A DNA stretch of 64,000 nucleotides, from contig JACKHZ010000014.1 in the NCBI GenBank assembly GCA_020638735.1, positions 1-64,000 on the forward strand. Reading direction: 5' to 3'. Of this stretch, positions 10,907 to 19,986 are shown in pieces. The notes under the pieces are model-generated. The model saw nothing but the letters and a program-made list of their open reading frames with translations. It ran no database searches and had not been told where the DNA came from. The translations under genes were made by a program, and so were the position numbers. This DNA comes from Planctomycetota bacterium. GTDB lineage: Bacteria; Planctomycetota; UBA1135; UBA2386. The first letter of the stretch is position 1. Each line of letters starts with the position of its first letter.

Positions 10907-11613
10907 TCACGACGCCGCCGTCCGCGCCGCTGCTCGGCGCCGAACACCTCGCCTGTGGGCGGGGCCGCGTCGTGCTGCGCGACGTGTCGTTCGAGGTGTG
11001 CGCCGGCGAGGCGTGGTTCGTCGTCGGGCCCAACGGCAGCGGCAAGACCACGTTGCTCGACGCGCTGCTCGGGCTGCTGCCGCCGCGCGCCGGCCGCGCG
11101 CTGCCGGTGTGCGGCGGCGACCGCCGGGCGCTCGGCGTCGTGCCGCAGGAGCCGCCGTTCGCCAGCGCGCTGCCGTGCACCGCGGCGGAGCTGGTGGGGT
11201 CGGGACTCGACGAGCGGCTGTCGGCCACCGCGCGGCGGGCGCGGGTCGCGGCCGCGCTCGACGAGGTCGACATGGTCGGGCTGGCGGAGCACGACGTGCG
11301 GCGGCTGTCGGTCGGCCAGCGGCGACGGATCGTGCTGGCGCGCGCGCTGGTGCGCCGGCCGCGGCTGCTGGTGCTCGACGAGCCGACCGCTAGCCTCGAC
11401 CCGCCGACGGCGCTGCGCTTCGCTGCGGCGCTCGACGCGCTGCGTCGCACGCGTGCCCTGGCGATCGTGCACGCCAGCCATGACCTCGCGCTGGCGCGGC
11501 GGTTCGCGTCGCACGTGGCGTTCGTCGCCGAAGGTGCGGTGCTCGCGGGCCCCGCCGACGAAGTGCTGCGATCGGCGTCCTTCGCCGCGTTCGCCGGTGA
11601 GGTGTGGGCGTGA
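10903..11613 (+). CDS. Metal ABC transporter, ATP-binding protein (ZnuC-like)
   Basis: A 236-residue ABC ATPase with Walker A GPNGSGKT, a slightly unusual signature LSVGQRRR in place of LSGGQ, Walker B LLVLDEPTASLD and a switch His (HASHDL). It energises import with the flanking binding protein and permease. The start is a TTG at 10903 overlapping the previous stop in TTGA; no better start is in reach without losing the first strand. Its stop overlaps the permease GTG. Confidence 0.88.
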   Translation: MITTPPSAPLLGAEHLACGRGRVVLRDVSFEVCAGEAWFVVGPNGSGKTTLLDALLGLLPPRAGRALPVCGGDRRALGVVPQEPPFASALPCTAAELVGSGLDERLSATARRARVAAALDEVDMVGLAEHDVRRLSVGQRRRIVLARALVRRPRLLVLDEPTASLDPPTALRFAAALDALRRTRALAIVHASHDLALARRFASHVAFVAEGAVLAGPADEVLRSASFAAFAGEVWA

Positions 11614-12524
11614 TCGCGCAGTTCGAAGCGGGCTGGTGGCCGTCGTGGGAGCTGTTCGGCGACACGGTCGTGACCGGGCTCCTGCTCGGTGCGGTGCTGC
11701 CGTTGTTCGGCGTGGTGCTGGTGCTGCGGCAGCAGATGTTCGTCGCCGCGGCGATCGGTCAGGCGGCCAACCTCGGCGTCGCCGTGGTGCTGGCGCTCGG
11801 GCTCGGCGCGACGCACGCCGGCGGGCACGCGGGCGACGACGGGCGCGGCGAACTGCTCGCGCTCGGCGGCGCGCTGGCCGCGGCGGTCGCGGCGACGATC
11901 GCGGCGCTGCGCGCGCTGTCGCGCGGCGCGACGTCGCTCGAGGCGAGCAGCGTCACGACGTTCCTCGCCGGCGCGAGCCTGTCGATCGTGCTGCTCGCGC
12001 AGCAGCCGCACGGCCTCGTCGAGGTGCAGCGGTTGATGCTGTCGTCGCTGCTCTGCGTCGGCGAACGCGATCCGTGGCTCGCCGGGGGCTTCGGCGCGGT
12101 TGCCGTGTGCGCCGCGCTGCGATGGCCGCGGCGGCTGCTGCTGTGGGCGACGGATCCGGGCACGGCCCGTGCGCACGGCCTGTCGGTCGGCGCACACGAC
12201 GTGGCGGTCGGCGCGTTCGGCGGCGCGCTGCTCGGCTGGGCGATGTGGGCGACGGGCCTCGTGTTCACGTTCGCCTGCACGGTGCTGCCGGTGCTGGTCG
12301 CGCGCGAGGTGATCGGTTCGCTGCGCGCGGTCGTCGCGGTCGCGCCGCTGGTCGGAGCGGTCGGCGCCGCGGCCGGGTTGTCGTTCGGCAACCGCCTGGA
12401 CCTGCCGGCCGGACAGACCGCGGCGGCGGCGCTGGTGGTCGCGTGCGTCGTCGCGACGGCCGCAGCGCGCGGCGCGCGCTGGCTGCGGCGCCGCGGCGGG
12501 CGCGCTACTGCTGGGGCGTGCTGA
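11610..12524 (+). CDS. Metal ABC transporter, permease (ZnuB/MntB family)
   Basis: About 304 residues with some eight hydrophobic segments, including VVTGLLLGAVLPLFGVVLVLRQQMFVAAAIGQAANLGVAVVL, typical of cluster 9 (ABC-3) permeases. A His-containing loop (GATHAGGHAGDDGRG) is an extra. I prefer the GTG at 11610, which overlaps the ATPase stop in GTGA and has GGTGAGG about 7 nt upstream, over the GTG at 11604, which leaves no room for ribosome binding. The 3' end overlaps the convergent aldolase gene by 20 nt. Confidence 0.85.
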   Translation: MIAQFEAGWWPSWELFGDTVVTGLLLGAVLPLFGVVLVLRQQMFVAAAIGQAANLGVAVVLALGLGATHAGGHAGDDGRGELLALGGALAAAVAATIAALRALSRGATSLEASSVTTFLAGASLSIVLLAQQPHGLVEVQRLMLSSLLCVGERDPWLAGGFGAVAVCAALRWPRRLLLWATDPGTARAHGLSVGAHDVAVGAFGGALLGWAMWATGLVFTFACTVLPVLVAREVIGSLRAVVAVAPLVGAVGAAAGLSFGNRLDLPAGQTAAAALVVACVVATAAARGARWLRRRGGRATAGAC

Positions 12525-13236
12525 GCAGGCCGTTGTTCATCACCGCGCCGGCGTGCGCCGCGGCCGGGGTCGGGGTCGCGGGGGCGAACGTGCGGCTGCC
12601 GAACGCGCGCACCTTCTCGATCATGCGGCGCGCGCGTTGCTGCACGGCGTCGAAGCGGCCGGCCGCGAGGTCTTCGGGCGCGAACAGCGACGCGACGAAG
12701 CCGACCCCGAACGCGCCGGCGGCGAGCCACTGCTCGCAGTTGTCCTCGGTGACGCCGCTGGTCGGGAAGATGCGCAGGAACGGCAGCGGCCCGCGCAGCG
12801 CGCGCACGTAGTCGGGGCCGTTGGCCGGGCCGGGGAACAGCTTGACGAGGTCGGCGCCGGCCTTGTGCGCGGTCATCATCTCGGTCGGCGTCAGCGTGCC
12901 CGGCACCGACACGAGGTCGTGCTGGCGGCAGAACGTGATCACCTGCGGGTCGGTGACCGGCGAGACGAGGAACTGCGCGCCGGCGGCCATCGCCTCCTTG
13001 GCGTCGTCGACCGAGAGCACCGTGCCGACGCCGACCACGAGGTCGGCGCGCTCGCGCAGCGCCGCCACGTGGTCGAGGCAGTCCGGCGTGTTCATCGTCA
13101 CCTCGACGATGCGGAAGCCGCCGTCGATGGCGGCCTCGAGCGCGGGGCGGACCGCGGCGCGGTCCTGGGTGCGGAGGATCGCCGAGCAACGTTGCGCGGC
13201 GAAGAGATCGAGGACGGCAGCGCGGGGTGAGGGCAT
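12505..13236 (-). CDS. eda: 2-dehydro-3-deoxy-phosphogluconate (KDPG/KHG) aldolase
   Basis: A 243-residue class I aldolase. Visible are the catalytic Glu in IVEVTMNT, the Schiff-base Lys in LVKLFPGP and a phosphate-binding PTSGV loop. The family cleaves KDPG to pyruvate and glyceraldehyde 3-phosphate (Entner-Doudoroff), and some members use related keto-deoxy acids. ATG at 13234-13236. About 30 extra residues (FAPATPTPAAAHAGAVMNNG) follow the usual end of the barrel. No Edd or sugar-acid kinase is adjacent, so the substrate is not fixed by context. The tail overlaps the convergent ZnuB-like gene by 20 nt. Confidence 0.88.
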   Translation of the reverse strand: MPSPRAAVLDLFAAQRCSAILRTQDRAAVRPALEAAIDGGFRIVEVTMNTPDCLDHVAALRERADLVVGVGTVLSVDDAKEAMAAGAQFLVSPVTDPQVITFCRQHDLVSVPGTLTPTEMMTAHKAGADLVKLFPGPANGPDYVRALRGPLPFLRIFPTSGVTEDNCEQWLAAGAFGVGFVASLFAPEDLAAGRFDAVQQRARRMIEKVRAFGSRTFAPATPTPAAAHAGAVMNNGLLSTPQQ

Positions 13237-13337
13237 GGTCCGGAGCGCGTCGGTTGGGTGCGCCACCGGGCGGTGCGCCCGGCGACGCCGCGAGCATAGT
13301 GCGGGCGCGCGGTCGTCGCGACCGCTACCTTGACGGT

Positions 13338-14729
13338 GTGTCCGAGCCCCGTCCTGTCGCCGCGCGCGCGCTGTTCGCCATGATGTTCCTGGGCGCGGTG
13401 GGCGCGTCGTCCGGGGTGTGCCGCGCCCAGCGGGTGAAGCCGCCGGTCGGCGACCGCGAAGGCGTCGGCGTTCGCGCCGCGAGCGTGGAACGCAACGGGG
13501 TGACCTGGCAGTTCTCCGTCGAGCACGTGGTCGGTCGCTACGCCAACGGCGACCCGTGGGTGGTCGGGCCGGTCGCCATCGTCGGGCTGCTGCCACCCTG
13601 CGTGGAGACGGAGGGGCGCACGCGCAACGGCGCGATGATCGACCCGGACCCGGCGACGATGCAGCAGGGTTACGACAGCGCGCTGTTCGGCGAGCCGGGC
13701 GACACGCGCTACGACAAGGCGAAGAACGTCGCCCTCGGCCTGTCGTCGTCGAGCCCGCTGACGCTCGCCGTCGGCCAGAGCCTGGTGTCGGTGATCGGGC
13801 GCGAGGCCTTCGAAGGACCGCCGGTGCTGCGGCGCGCCGCCGTGCTGACCTGCGTCGCCGCGCCGCCGCCGCCGGATGCCTTCCGTCCGCCCTACGTCAA
13901 GGGCGACAAGGCGATGCCGTACCGCGTCGCCGACCTCGACTGGAGCGCGCTGCGGAAGCTCGCGTCGATCGACGGCACGCCGTCGATCGACGCGATCGCG
14001 CACCGCTTCGCGACGACCTGGCTCGACCACTTCCCCGGATGGGTCGTGCGCTACACGCACCCGCTGGACGACATGCCCGACTACGGCCGCGACCTCGGCT
14101 CGCTGGTCGGCACGGCGGCGCTGCTGCTCAACCTCGACCTGCCCGACGCGCAGAAGCGGCCGCTGCTCGTCGCCTTCGTGCAGTTCGGGCTCGATCTGCA
14201 CGCGGCGCTGCGGGCCGGCTGTCGCTGGCGCGGGCTCGGCGGCCACGGCCACGGCCGCAAGCTGCCGATCCTGTTCGCCGGCCAGCTGCTGCACGACGAG
14301 CGCATGCTGGCGATCGGCGGGGACTTCGACTCGGCGCCGGCGCAGGCGGGCGGCCAGGGCGGCTGGTTCGGTGAGGACACCCAGACGTTCTTCGTCACCG
14401 AGACCTCGGCCGGCGAGTGGAACTGGGGCTTCGGCGGCTACACCAAGGAGCAGGACGGTCTGCCGGAGTGGGGCTTCGCGCACGCCGATCACCCGGACCG
14501 CGACGACGCGCGCTGGGAAGGCAATCCGTACCGCCGCTGCTGCACCGCCAACGCGTGGCTCGGGCAGGCGCTGTGTGCGCGGGCGATGGGGCTGGTCGAG
14601 GCGTGGCGCCACGACGCGTTCTTCGCCTACGTCGATCGCTACCAGCAGGTCGTTCACGCCGAGGACTGGCACCGGGCCTGGGACAGCTGGCAGGCGCGCA
14701 TGTGGGACACCTATCGCGCGGGCCTCTGA
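13338..14729 (+). CDS. Secreted protein of unknown function
   Basis: About 463 residues. I use the GTG at 13338, which gives a convincing signal peptide (Arg, then ALFAMMFLGAVGASSGVCRA with an AxA-like cleavage site); an ATG at 13380 is possible but leaves no charged n-region. No ribosome-binding site is clear for either. The mature part is rich in Trp and His, with motifs such as WRGLGGHGHGRKLPILFAG, TFFVTETSAGEWNWGFGGYT and NPYRRCCTANAW, and a helical core around residues 200-400 that could be an alpha/alpha toroid like those of polysaccharide lyases and glycosidases. I do not recognise the family. It is monocistronic, flanked by opposite-strand genes. Confidence 0.75.
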   Translation: MSEPRPVAARALFAMMFLGAVGASSGVCRAQRVKPPVGDREGVGVRAASVERNGVTWQFSVEHVVGRYANGDPWVVGPVAIVGLLPPCVETEGRTRNGAMIDPDPATMQQGYDSALFGEPGDTRYDKAKNVALGLSSSSPLTLAVGQSLVSVIGREAFEGPPVLRRAAVLTCVAAPPPPDAFRPPYVKGDKAMPYRVADLDWSALRKLASIDGTPSIDAIAHRFATTWLDHFPGWVVRYTHPLDDMPDYGRDLGSLVGTAALLLNLDLPDAQKRPLLVAFVQFGLDLHAALRAGCRWRGLGGHGHGRKLPILFAGQLLHDERMLAIGGDFDSAPAQAGGQGGWFGEDTQTFFVTETSAGEWNWGFGGYTKEQDGLPEWGFAHADHPDRDDARWEGNPYRRCCTANAWLGQALCARAMGLVEAWRHDAFFAYVDRYQQVVHAEDWHRAWDSWQARMWDTYRAGL

Positions 14730-14738
14730 CCGCGTCGC

Positions 14739-14757
14739 GCAGCGCGGCGCGCGCTGC
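14739..14757. terminator. Hairpin between convergent genes
   Basis: A perfect 8-bp stem (GCAGCGCG / CGCGCTGC, 3-nt loop) in the 39-nt gap between the secreted unknown (plus) and the histidine kinase (minus). No T tract, so a bidirectional transcription-end structure is only a suggestion. Confidence 0.35.
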
Positions 14758-14768
14758 CGCGGGTCTGC

Positions 14769-17060
14769 CTACGTGGCCGCGGGCAGCAGCAGCTGCAGTT
14801 CGCGGTCCAGATCGGCGGCCAGCACGGGCTTGAGCAGCACCATCGACGCGCCCGCCGCCTCGACGCGCTGCAGCGCGTCTTCGGACAGGTAGCCGCTGCA
14901 CAGCACGACCGGCAGGTCGGGTTGCTCTCTGCGAACCGCCGCGACGAACGCGTCGCCGCGCATGCCGGGCATGCCGTAGTCGGTGACGACGGCGTCGAAG
15001 GCGGGGCCCCGCCGCACCAGCTCGAGCGCACGCGCGGCGCTGTCGCACATCGTCACGCGGTGGCCGAGGCGGTCGAGTCCGCGCGCCAGCACGGCCAGCA
15101 GCTTCGGCTCGTCGTCGAGCAGCAGCAGCCTGCCGCGGCGCGCGCCGGGCGCGGTCGGCGCGCTCGCCGGCGGCGCCTCCGCGGAGCGGTCGATCGGCAG
15201 CCGCACGGTGAAGGTGGTGCCCTGTCCCGGGGCGCTGCTGCAGGTGATGGTGCCGCCGTGGCGCTTGACGATGTTGTGGACCACCGACAGGCCGAAGCCG
15301 GTGCCCTGCCCGGCGGGTTTGGTGGTGAACATCGGCTCGAACGCGCGCGCCTGCGTCTCGGTGTCCATGCCGGCGCCGTCGTCGCGCACGATCAGCACCG
15401 CGGAGTCGTCGTCGGTGTCGTGCAGCAGCTCGACGTCGATGTGGCCGGGGCCGTCGCCGATCGCGTGCCAGGCGTTGGTGCCGAGGTTGACCAGCACCTG
15501 CTCCAGCTGACCGGCATCGGCCACGACCGGCGGCACGTGCTGGGCGATGGTGGTCCGCAGCTCGATGCTCCGTGGCACCGCCAGGCGCAGCAGCCGCGCG
15601 GCTTCCCCGACCGTCTGCGCGAGGTCGAGGGGCTCTCGGGCGGTCGGCGCGTTGCGCGAGAAGGTAAGCACCTGCCGGGTCAACGCGCGGGCGCGCTCGG
15701 AGGCCTTGCGCGCCTCGACGAGACCCTCGCGCACCGCCGGCGACAGCGTGTCGTCGAGCATCGCCAGGTCGAGGTTGCCGGTGATGATCGTCAGCACGTT
15801 GTTGAAGTCGTGCGCGATGCCGCCGGCCAGCGTGCCGATGACGTCGACCCGCTGCAGCTGGTCGAGGCGACGCTGCAGCTCGACGTGCTCGGCGGCCGCC
15901 TCCTTCTGCGCGGTGATGTCGACGTGGCAGCCGACCAGGCGCACGGCGCGGCCTTCCGGATCGCGCTGCGCCTCGCCGCGCACGTAGATCCAACGGTAGG
16001 TGCCGTCGCGGTGACGGAGCCGGAATTCGACGACGTAGGCGGAGGCCTCGCCGGTCAGATGGGCGTCCAACGCCGCCATCGTCGGCGCGACGTCGTCGGG
16101 GTGCAGGCGCGAGCGCCAGGCGTCGAAGTCGTCGACGATCTCGTCCGGCGCGTAGCCGAGCTGCGCCTTCCATTCCGGGCTGAAGTAGACGCGGTCCTCG
16201 GCGATGTTCCAGTCCCAGAAGCCGACCTGGCTGGCGCGCATCGCCAGGTCGAGCCGCACCTGCTGTTCGTGCAGTTCGCTGACGAAGTGCTCGCGCTGCG
16301 TCGCGTCGCGGTTGAAGGTCACGACGCACGGCCGCCCGTCGATCGTCGCCATCCGCGCCGAGACGTCGACCGGGAAGGTCGTGCCGTCGCGCCGCAGGTG
16401 CTGCACGGTGAACGACACGTGGCCGTGCTCTCGCAGCCGGGCGATGCGCTCGCGCACCAGGTGACGTTCTTGCGGCGCGTCGAGCTCGCCGATCGACATG
16501 CCGATCAGCTGGTTGCGCGCGTAGCCGTGCTGGTCGGCTGCTGCCTGGTTGGCGTCGAGGATGCGACCGACGTCGTCGCCGTCGCCGACCAGCAGGAAGG
16601 CCGCGTCCGGCGCGGCGTCGAACAGCTGCCGGTAGCGCTGCTCGGCGGTGCTCAGCGCTTCGATGACGCGGCGCTCGGTGCTCACGTCGACGTGCACGAC
16701 GAACGCGCAGCGATGGCCGTCGAGGCGGATCGCCTGGGCGTGCGCGATGAACGTCTGCGCCTCGGCGTCGCCCGGCGGCGTGCAGGCGTATTCGTAGGCG
16801 AAGAACTCGGAGTCGCCGCGCAGCAGGCGGCGCAGCCGCTCGGCGAATCGGTGGCCGTCCGGGTCTCCGTCGCCGCACGCGGCGAGGTAGTTGGCGCCTT
16901 CGGCGAACGTGGCCCGCGGCAGCCCACGGTGTTGGCACGAGCGCTGCCACAGCTCGTTGACCCACAGGATGTCACCCTGCGGGGCGACGAGGCACGCCAG
17001 GCCGTTGGTGGCCGAAGTGTCCGGCAGCTCCTGGTCGATGACCGGGCGTCTCGGGTTCAT
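14769..17060 (-). CDS. Hybrid sensor histidine kinase with PAS domains and C-terminal receiver
   Basis: A 763-residue soluble kinase. It has a degenerate N-terminal PAS (residues about 15-130), a PAS at about 140-260 (YRQLFDAAPDAAFLLVG), and a third PAS/PAC at about 270-390 (WNIAEDRVYFSPEWKAQLGY with a YRWIYVRGEAQRDPEG PAC part). These are followed by a HisKA box GGIAHDFNNVLTIITG with the phosphorylatable His, a HATPase_c domain (DAGQLEQVLVNLGTNA, DDGAGMD, GFGLSVVHNIV), and a receiver with LLLDDE and VVTDYGMPGM. There is no transmembrane segment, so the signal is cytoplasmic. The receiver is at the C-terminus and no output regulator is adjacent; partners are unknown. Confidence 0.92.
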   Translation of the reverse strand: MNPRRPVIDQELPDTSATNGLACLVAPQGDILWVNELWQRSCQHRGLPRATFAEGANYLAACGDGDPDGHRFAERLRRLLRGDSEFFAYEYACTPPGDAEAQTFIAHAQAIRLDGHRCAFVVHVDVSTERRVIEALSTAEQRYRQLFDAAPDAAFLLVGDGDDVGRILDANQAAADQHGYARNQLIGMSIGELDAPQERHLVRERIARLREHGHVSFTVQHLRRDGTTFPVDVSARMATIDGRPCVVTFNRDATQREHFVSELHEQQVRLDLAMRASQVGFWDWNIAEDRVYFSPEWKAQLGYAPDEIVDDFDAWRSRLHPDDVAPTMAALDAHLTGEASAYVVEFRLRHRDGTYRWIYVRGEAQRDPEGRAVRLVGCHVDITAQKEAAAEHVELQRRLDQLQRVDVIGTLAGGIAHDFNNVLTIITGNLDLAMLDDTLSPAVREGLVEARKASERARALTRQVLTFSRNAPTAREPLDLAQTVGEAARLLRLAVPRSIELRTTIAQHVPPVVADAGQLEQVLVNLGTNAWHAIGDGPGHIDVELLHDTDDDSAVLIVRDDGAGMDTETQARAFEPMFTTKPAGQGTGFGLSVVHNIVKRHGGTITCSSAPGQGTTFTVRLPIDRSAEAPPASAPTAPGARRGRLLLLDDEPKLLAVLARGLDRLGHRVTMCDSAARALELVRRGPAFDAVVTDYGMPGMRGDAFVAAVRREQPDLPVVLCSGYLSEDALQRVEAAGASMVLLKPVLAADLDRELQLLLPAAT

Positions 17061-17128
17061 CGACGAGGGACTCTAGACGAACGGGCGCGCGGTTCCACGT
17101 CCGTTCCCCGCACGCGCAGCCTGTCCGT

Positions 17129-18067
17129 TCAGTCGTTCGTCGCGTCGCTGCGCTGGCCGTGTGGATGCGCCCGATCGTAGACGTCGCGCAGGCGGCCGAT
17201 GGAGACGTGGGTGTAGATCTCGGTGGTGACGAGGCGCGCGTGGCCGAGCAGTTCCTGCACGGTGCGCAGGTCGCAGCCGCGGTCCAGCAGATGCGTGGCG
17301 AACGAGTGGCGCAGGCCGTGCGGGGTCAGCGAGGTCTGCAGGCCGGCGGCGCGGGCGCGTGCGACGACGGTGCGGAAGATCCAGCGCGCGCTCAAGCGGC
17401 GGCCGTGCCGGTTGACCCACAGCGCGCCGTCGTCGATGCGGTGGGCGGCCTGGATCAGCTGGCGGCGCGCCGGCATCCAGGCGGCGATCGCCCGCTGGGC
17501 CGGGCCGCCGAGCAGCGACAGGCGCTCCTTGTTGCCCTTGCCGAGCACCCGCACGGTTCCCTCGTCGAGGTCGAGCGCCTCGAGGTCCATCCCGGAGCAC
17601 TCGCTGACGCGACAACCCGTCGAGTAGAGCGTCTCGAGCAGCGCCCGGTCGCGCAGGCCCTGCGGCGAGTCGTCGAACGGTTGCGCCAGCAGCGCGTCGA
17701 CCTCGGGAACGGTCAGGAAACGCGGCACGCGGCGCGGGGCCTTGGGGCCCTTGAGCAGCGCGGCGGGGTCGTCGCGGCGGCGGCCTTCGCGGCGCAGCCA
17801 GCCGAACAGCCCGCGCAGGCTGGCGAGCTTGCGCTGCACGCTGGTGGCGGCGAGCCCCTGTTGTTCGAGCTCGACGAGGTAGCGGCGCAGGGCGAGGCGG
17901 GTCAACGCCGCCGCCTGCTGTCCCGTCGCGGCGAGCCACTCGGCGAACGCGCGCAGGTCCGAGCCGTAGGCGCGCAGCGTCGCCGGGCTCTTCTTGCGTT
18001 CGCGACCGAGGAACGCCAGGTAGTCGTCGATCGGATCCACGTTGGCTGGCGGCGCTGAGACTGGCAC
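17129..18067 (-). CDS. Tyrosine recombinase XerC/XerD family
   Basis: A 312-residue integrase with a SAM-like N-terminal core-binding domain (DDYLAFLGRERKKSPATLRAY). The catalytic residues are all visible: Arg in STGCRVSE, Lys in GKGNKER, His-x-x-Arg in HGLRHSFATHLLDRG, His in LLGHARL, and the nucleophile Tyr in TTEIYTHV. Length and motifs match the chromosome-dimer recombinases that act with FtsK at dif; there are no phage genes nearby. The start is a GTG at 18065-18067; a second GTG eight codons in (before DPIDDY) is equally possible. Whether it is XerC or XerD cannot be decided from one copy. Confidence 0.88.
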   Translation of the reverse strand: MPVSAPPANVDPIDDYLAFLGRERKKSPATLRAYGSDLRAFAEWLAATGQQAAALTRLALRRYLVELEQQGLAATSVQRKLASLRGLFGWLRREGRRRDDPAALLKGPKAPRRVPRFLTVPEVDALLAQPFDDSPQGLRDRALLETLYSTGCRVSECSGMDLEALDLDEGTVRVLGKGNKERLSLLGGPAQRAIAAWMPARRQLIQAAHRIDDGALWVNRHGRRLSARWIFRTVVARARAAGLQTSLTPHGLRHSFATHLLDRGCDLRTVQELLGHARLVTTEIYTHVSIGRLRDVYDRAHPHGQRSDATND

Positions 18068-18084
18068 ACTTCGCCGCCGTTTGC

Positions 18085-19005
18085 ATGCAGTACCTCGGTG
18101 AGAGCGCCGCGCTCGGGACCGCCCTGTGCTGGGTCGGCAGCAGCCTCGCGTTCGCCGAGTCGAGCCGCCGCGCCGGCGCCGAGGCGACCAACCAGTTCCG
18201 GCTCTACGCGGCGCTGCCGATGCTGCTCGGGCTCGGGTGGCTGGTCGCCGGGCGGGCGTGGCCAGTCGAGGCGGGGTGGTGGCGGGTCGCGCTGCTCGGG
18301 CTGTCGGGGCTGGTCGGGCTGGTGATCGGCGACATCGGCTTCTTCCACGCGCTGGCGACGATCGGCCCGCGGCTGGCGTCGGTCGTCATGGCGCTGTGGC
18401 CGGTGTGCACGGTGGCGATCGACGCGGCGCTCGGCGCCGCGCCCAGCGCCGTGGAGCTGGCAGGCATCGCGGCGACGGTCGTCGGCGTCACGCTCGTGCT
18501 GTTGCAGCGACAGGACCGTTCGTGGCGCCCGGAGCTGACGGCGCGGCAGTGGTTGGGCGGCGTGCTCGGCGGGCTCGTCGGCGCGCTCGGGCAGGCGGCC
18601 GGGTTCGTGCTGGCGGGCTACGCGATGCGGCCCGGGGAAGACCTCGGCGACGGCGTGCCGCCGGTGCTGGCGACGGTCGTGCGCATGGCCTTCGCCGTGC
18701 TCGGCATGCAGCTGGTCGTCACCGCGCGCCGGCGGGCCTGGACGATGTCGCGGGTCGCGCGGGACGGTCGCGCGACGGCGGCGGCGCTGTGCGGCGCGTT
18801 GTTGGGGCCGGTCTGCGGGGTGTGGCTGTCGATGGTGGCGCGCCGGCACGCGGCCGACGCCGGCGTGGCCGCGGCGCTGATGGCGACGACGCCGATCTGG
18901 ATGCTGCCGGTCGCCGTGCTGTGGCACGGCGCGCGTCCCGGCTTGATCGCGATGCTCGGCACGCTGCTGGCGGTCGGCGGCGTCGCGACCTGCCTGCTCG
19001 GTTGA
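18085..19005 (+). CDS. EamA/DMT-family transporter
   Basis: A 306-residue integral membrane protein with ten hydrophobic helices in two EamA-like halves (about 5-140 and 160-305). Visible are the usual GxxWxxxxxxxxxxxS start, LVIGDIGFFHALATIGPRLASVVMAL in the first half and ATTPIWMLPVAVLW in the second. Family members export metabolites such as amino acids or purines; the substrate here is unknown. It starts 17 nt from the divergent recombinase start, so both promoters overlap the neighbouring genes. Confidence 0.85.
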   Translation: MQYLGESAALGTALCWVGSSLAFAESSRRAGAEATNQFRLYAALPMLLGLGWLVAGRAWPVEAGWWRVALLGLSGLVGLVIGDIGFFHALATIGPRLASVVMALWPVCTVAIDAALGAAPSAVELAGIAATVVGVTLVLLQRQDRSWRPELTARQWLGGVLGGLVGALGQAAGFVLAGYAMRPGEDLGDGVPPVLATVVRMAFAVLGMQLVVTARRRAWTMSRVARDGRATAAALCGALLGPVCGVWLSMVARRHAADAGVAAALMATTPIWMLPVAVLWHGARPGLIAMLGTLLAVGGVATCLLG

Positions 19006-19020
19006 CGGCGCGGCAGCGCG

Positions 19021-19914
19021 TCAGGCGATGCGGCCGAGGCGCTGCGTCATCGCCAGCAGCCGCTGCACGCGCGCTTCGACCGGCGGGTGGGTGGCGAACA
19101 GGCGGAACAGGCCCCCGGTCAGCGTGCCGCCGCTGAGCGGATTGACGATCGACAGGGCCGCGGTGGCCGGCTGCGGCTGCGGCGCGCCGCGCCGCAGCAT
19201 CGCCTCGCCGTGTTGCTGCAGCTTGCGCAGCGCGTCGGCCAGCGCCGCCGGGTCGCCGGTCAGCTCGGCGGCGTAGCGGTCGGCCTCGAACTCCCGCGAG
19301 CGGCTGATGCCGGCCTGCAGCATCATCGCCACGACCGGGCCGAACAAGGCCGCCAGCAGGCCGCCGCCGACGCTCGAGTCGGCCTCACCGTCGCCGTCGC
19401 GGTCGCCGCCGAGGCCGCCGAACATCGCCGCCCACTGCAGCGCGTTGGCAGCGTAGGCGATCGCCGTCGAGAAGGCCGCCGCGACGGTCGCGATCAGCGT
19501 GTCGCGGTGGCGCACGTGGGCGAGTTCGTGGGCGAGCACGCCGCGCAGCTCGCGCGGGTCGACGAGGCGCAGCAGGCCTTCGGTGACGGCGACCACGGCG
19601 CGGGCCGGGCTGCGGCCGGTGGCGAAGGCGTTCGGCGTCGCGTCGGGCACCACGGCGAGGCGCGGCATCGGCAGGCCTGCGTCGTGCGCCAGCCCGGCGA
19701 CCATCGCGTGCAGCGCCGGCGCCTCCTGCTCGGTGACCAGGCGCGCGCGGCTCATGCGCAGCACCAGCTGGTCCGACCACAGGAACGCGCCCAGGTTCAT
19801 GACCAGGGCCAGGGTGAGGAACAGCGGCAGCGCACCGCCGCCGAGCAGGCCGCCGATCGACACCAGCAGCGCCGACAGCACGCCGAGCAGCAGGATCGTC
19901 TTGAGCTGGTTCAT
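19021..19914 (-). CDS. htpX: Zinc metalloprotease HtpX homologue
   Basis: A 297-residue M48 membrane protease. Start at MNQLKTILLLGVLSALLVSIGG, two N-terminal transmembrane helices, the zinc motif HELAHVRHRD, two further helices, and the third ligand region SREFEADRYAAELTGDPAALADALRKL. In the family it degrades misfolded membrane proteins in envelope stress. The ATG at 19912-19914 is chosen because upstream in-frame sequence is not hydrophobic and Arg-rich. It is 72 nt downstream of the aminotransferase gene on the same strand. Confidence 0.9.
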   Translation of the reverse strand: MNQLKTILLLGVLSALLVSIGGLLGGGALPLFLTLALVMNLGAFLWSDQLVLRMSRARLVTEQEAPALHAMVAGLAHDAGLPMPRLAVVPDATPNAFATGRSPARAVVAVTEGLLRLVDPRELRGVLAHELAHVRHRDTLIATVAAAFSTAIAYAANALQWAAMFGGLGGDRDGDGEADSSVGGGLLAALFGPVVAMMLQAGISRSREFEADRYAAELTGDPAALADALRKLQQHGEAMLRRGAPQPQPATAALSIVNPLSGGTLTGGLFRLFATHPPVEARVQRLLAMTQRLGRIA

Positions 19915-19986
19915 GCCGCGGGTTTGGGACGCAGGTCGGTGCGGCAAAAGGGCGGGCCGAAGGCCGGGTGTCACCGGCGGTCGGCG

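Noticed and set aside
17129..18067. Tyrosine recombinase as a sign of an integrated element
   Set aside because: Full XerC/D-like motifs, no attachment-site repeats, no phage or plasmid genes and housekeeping neighbours.
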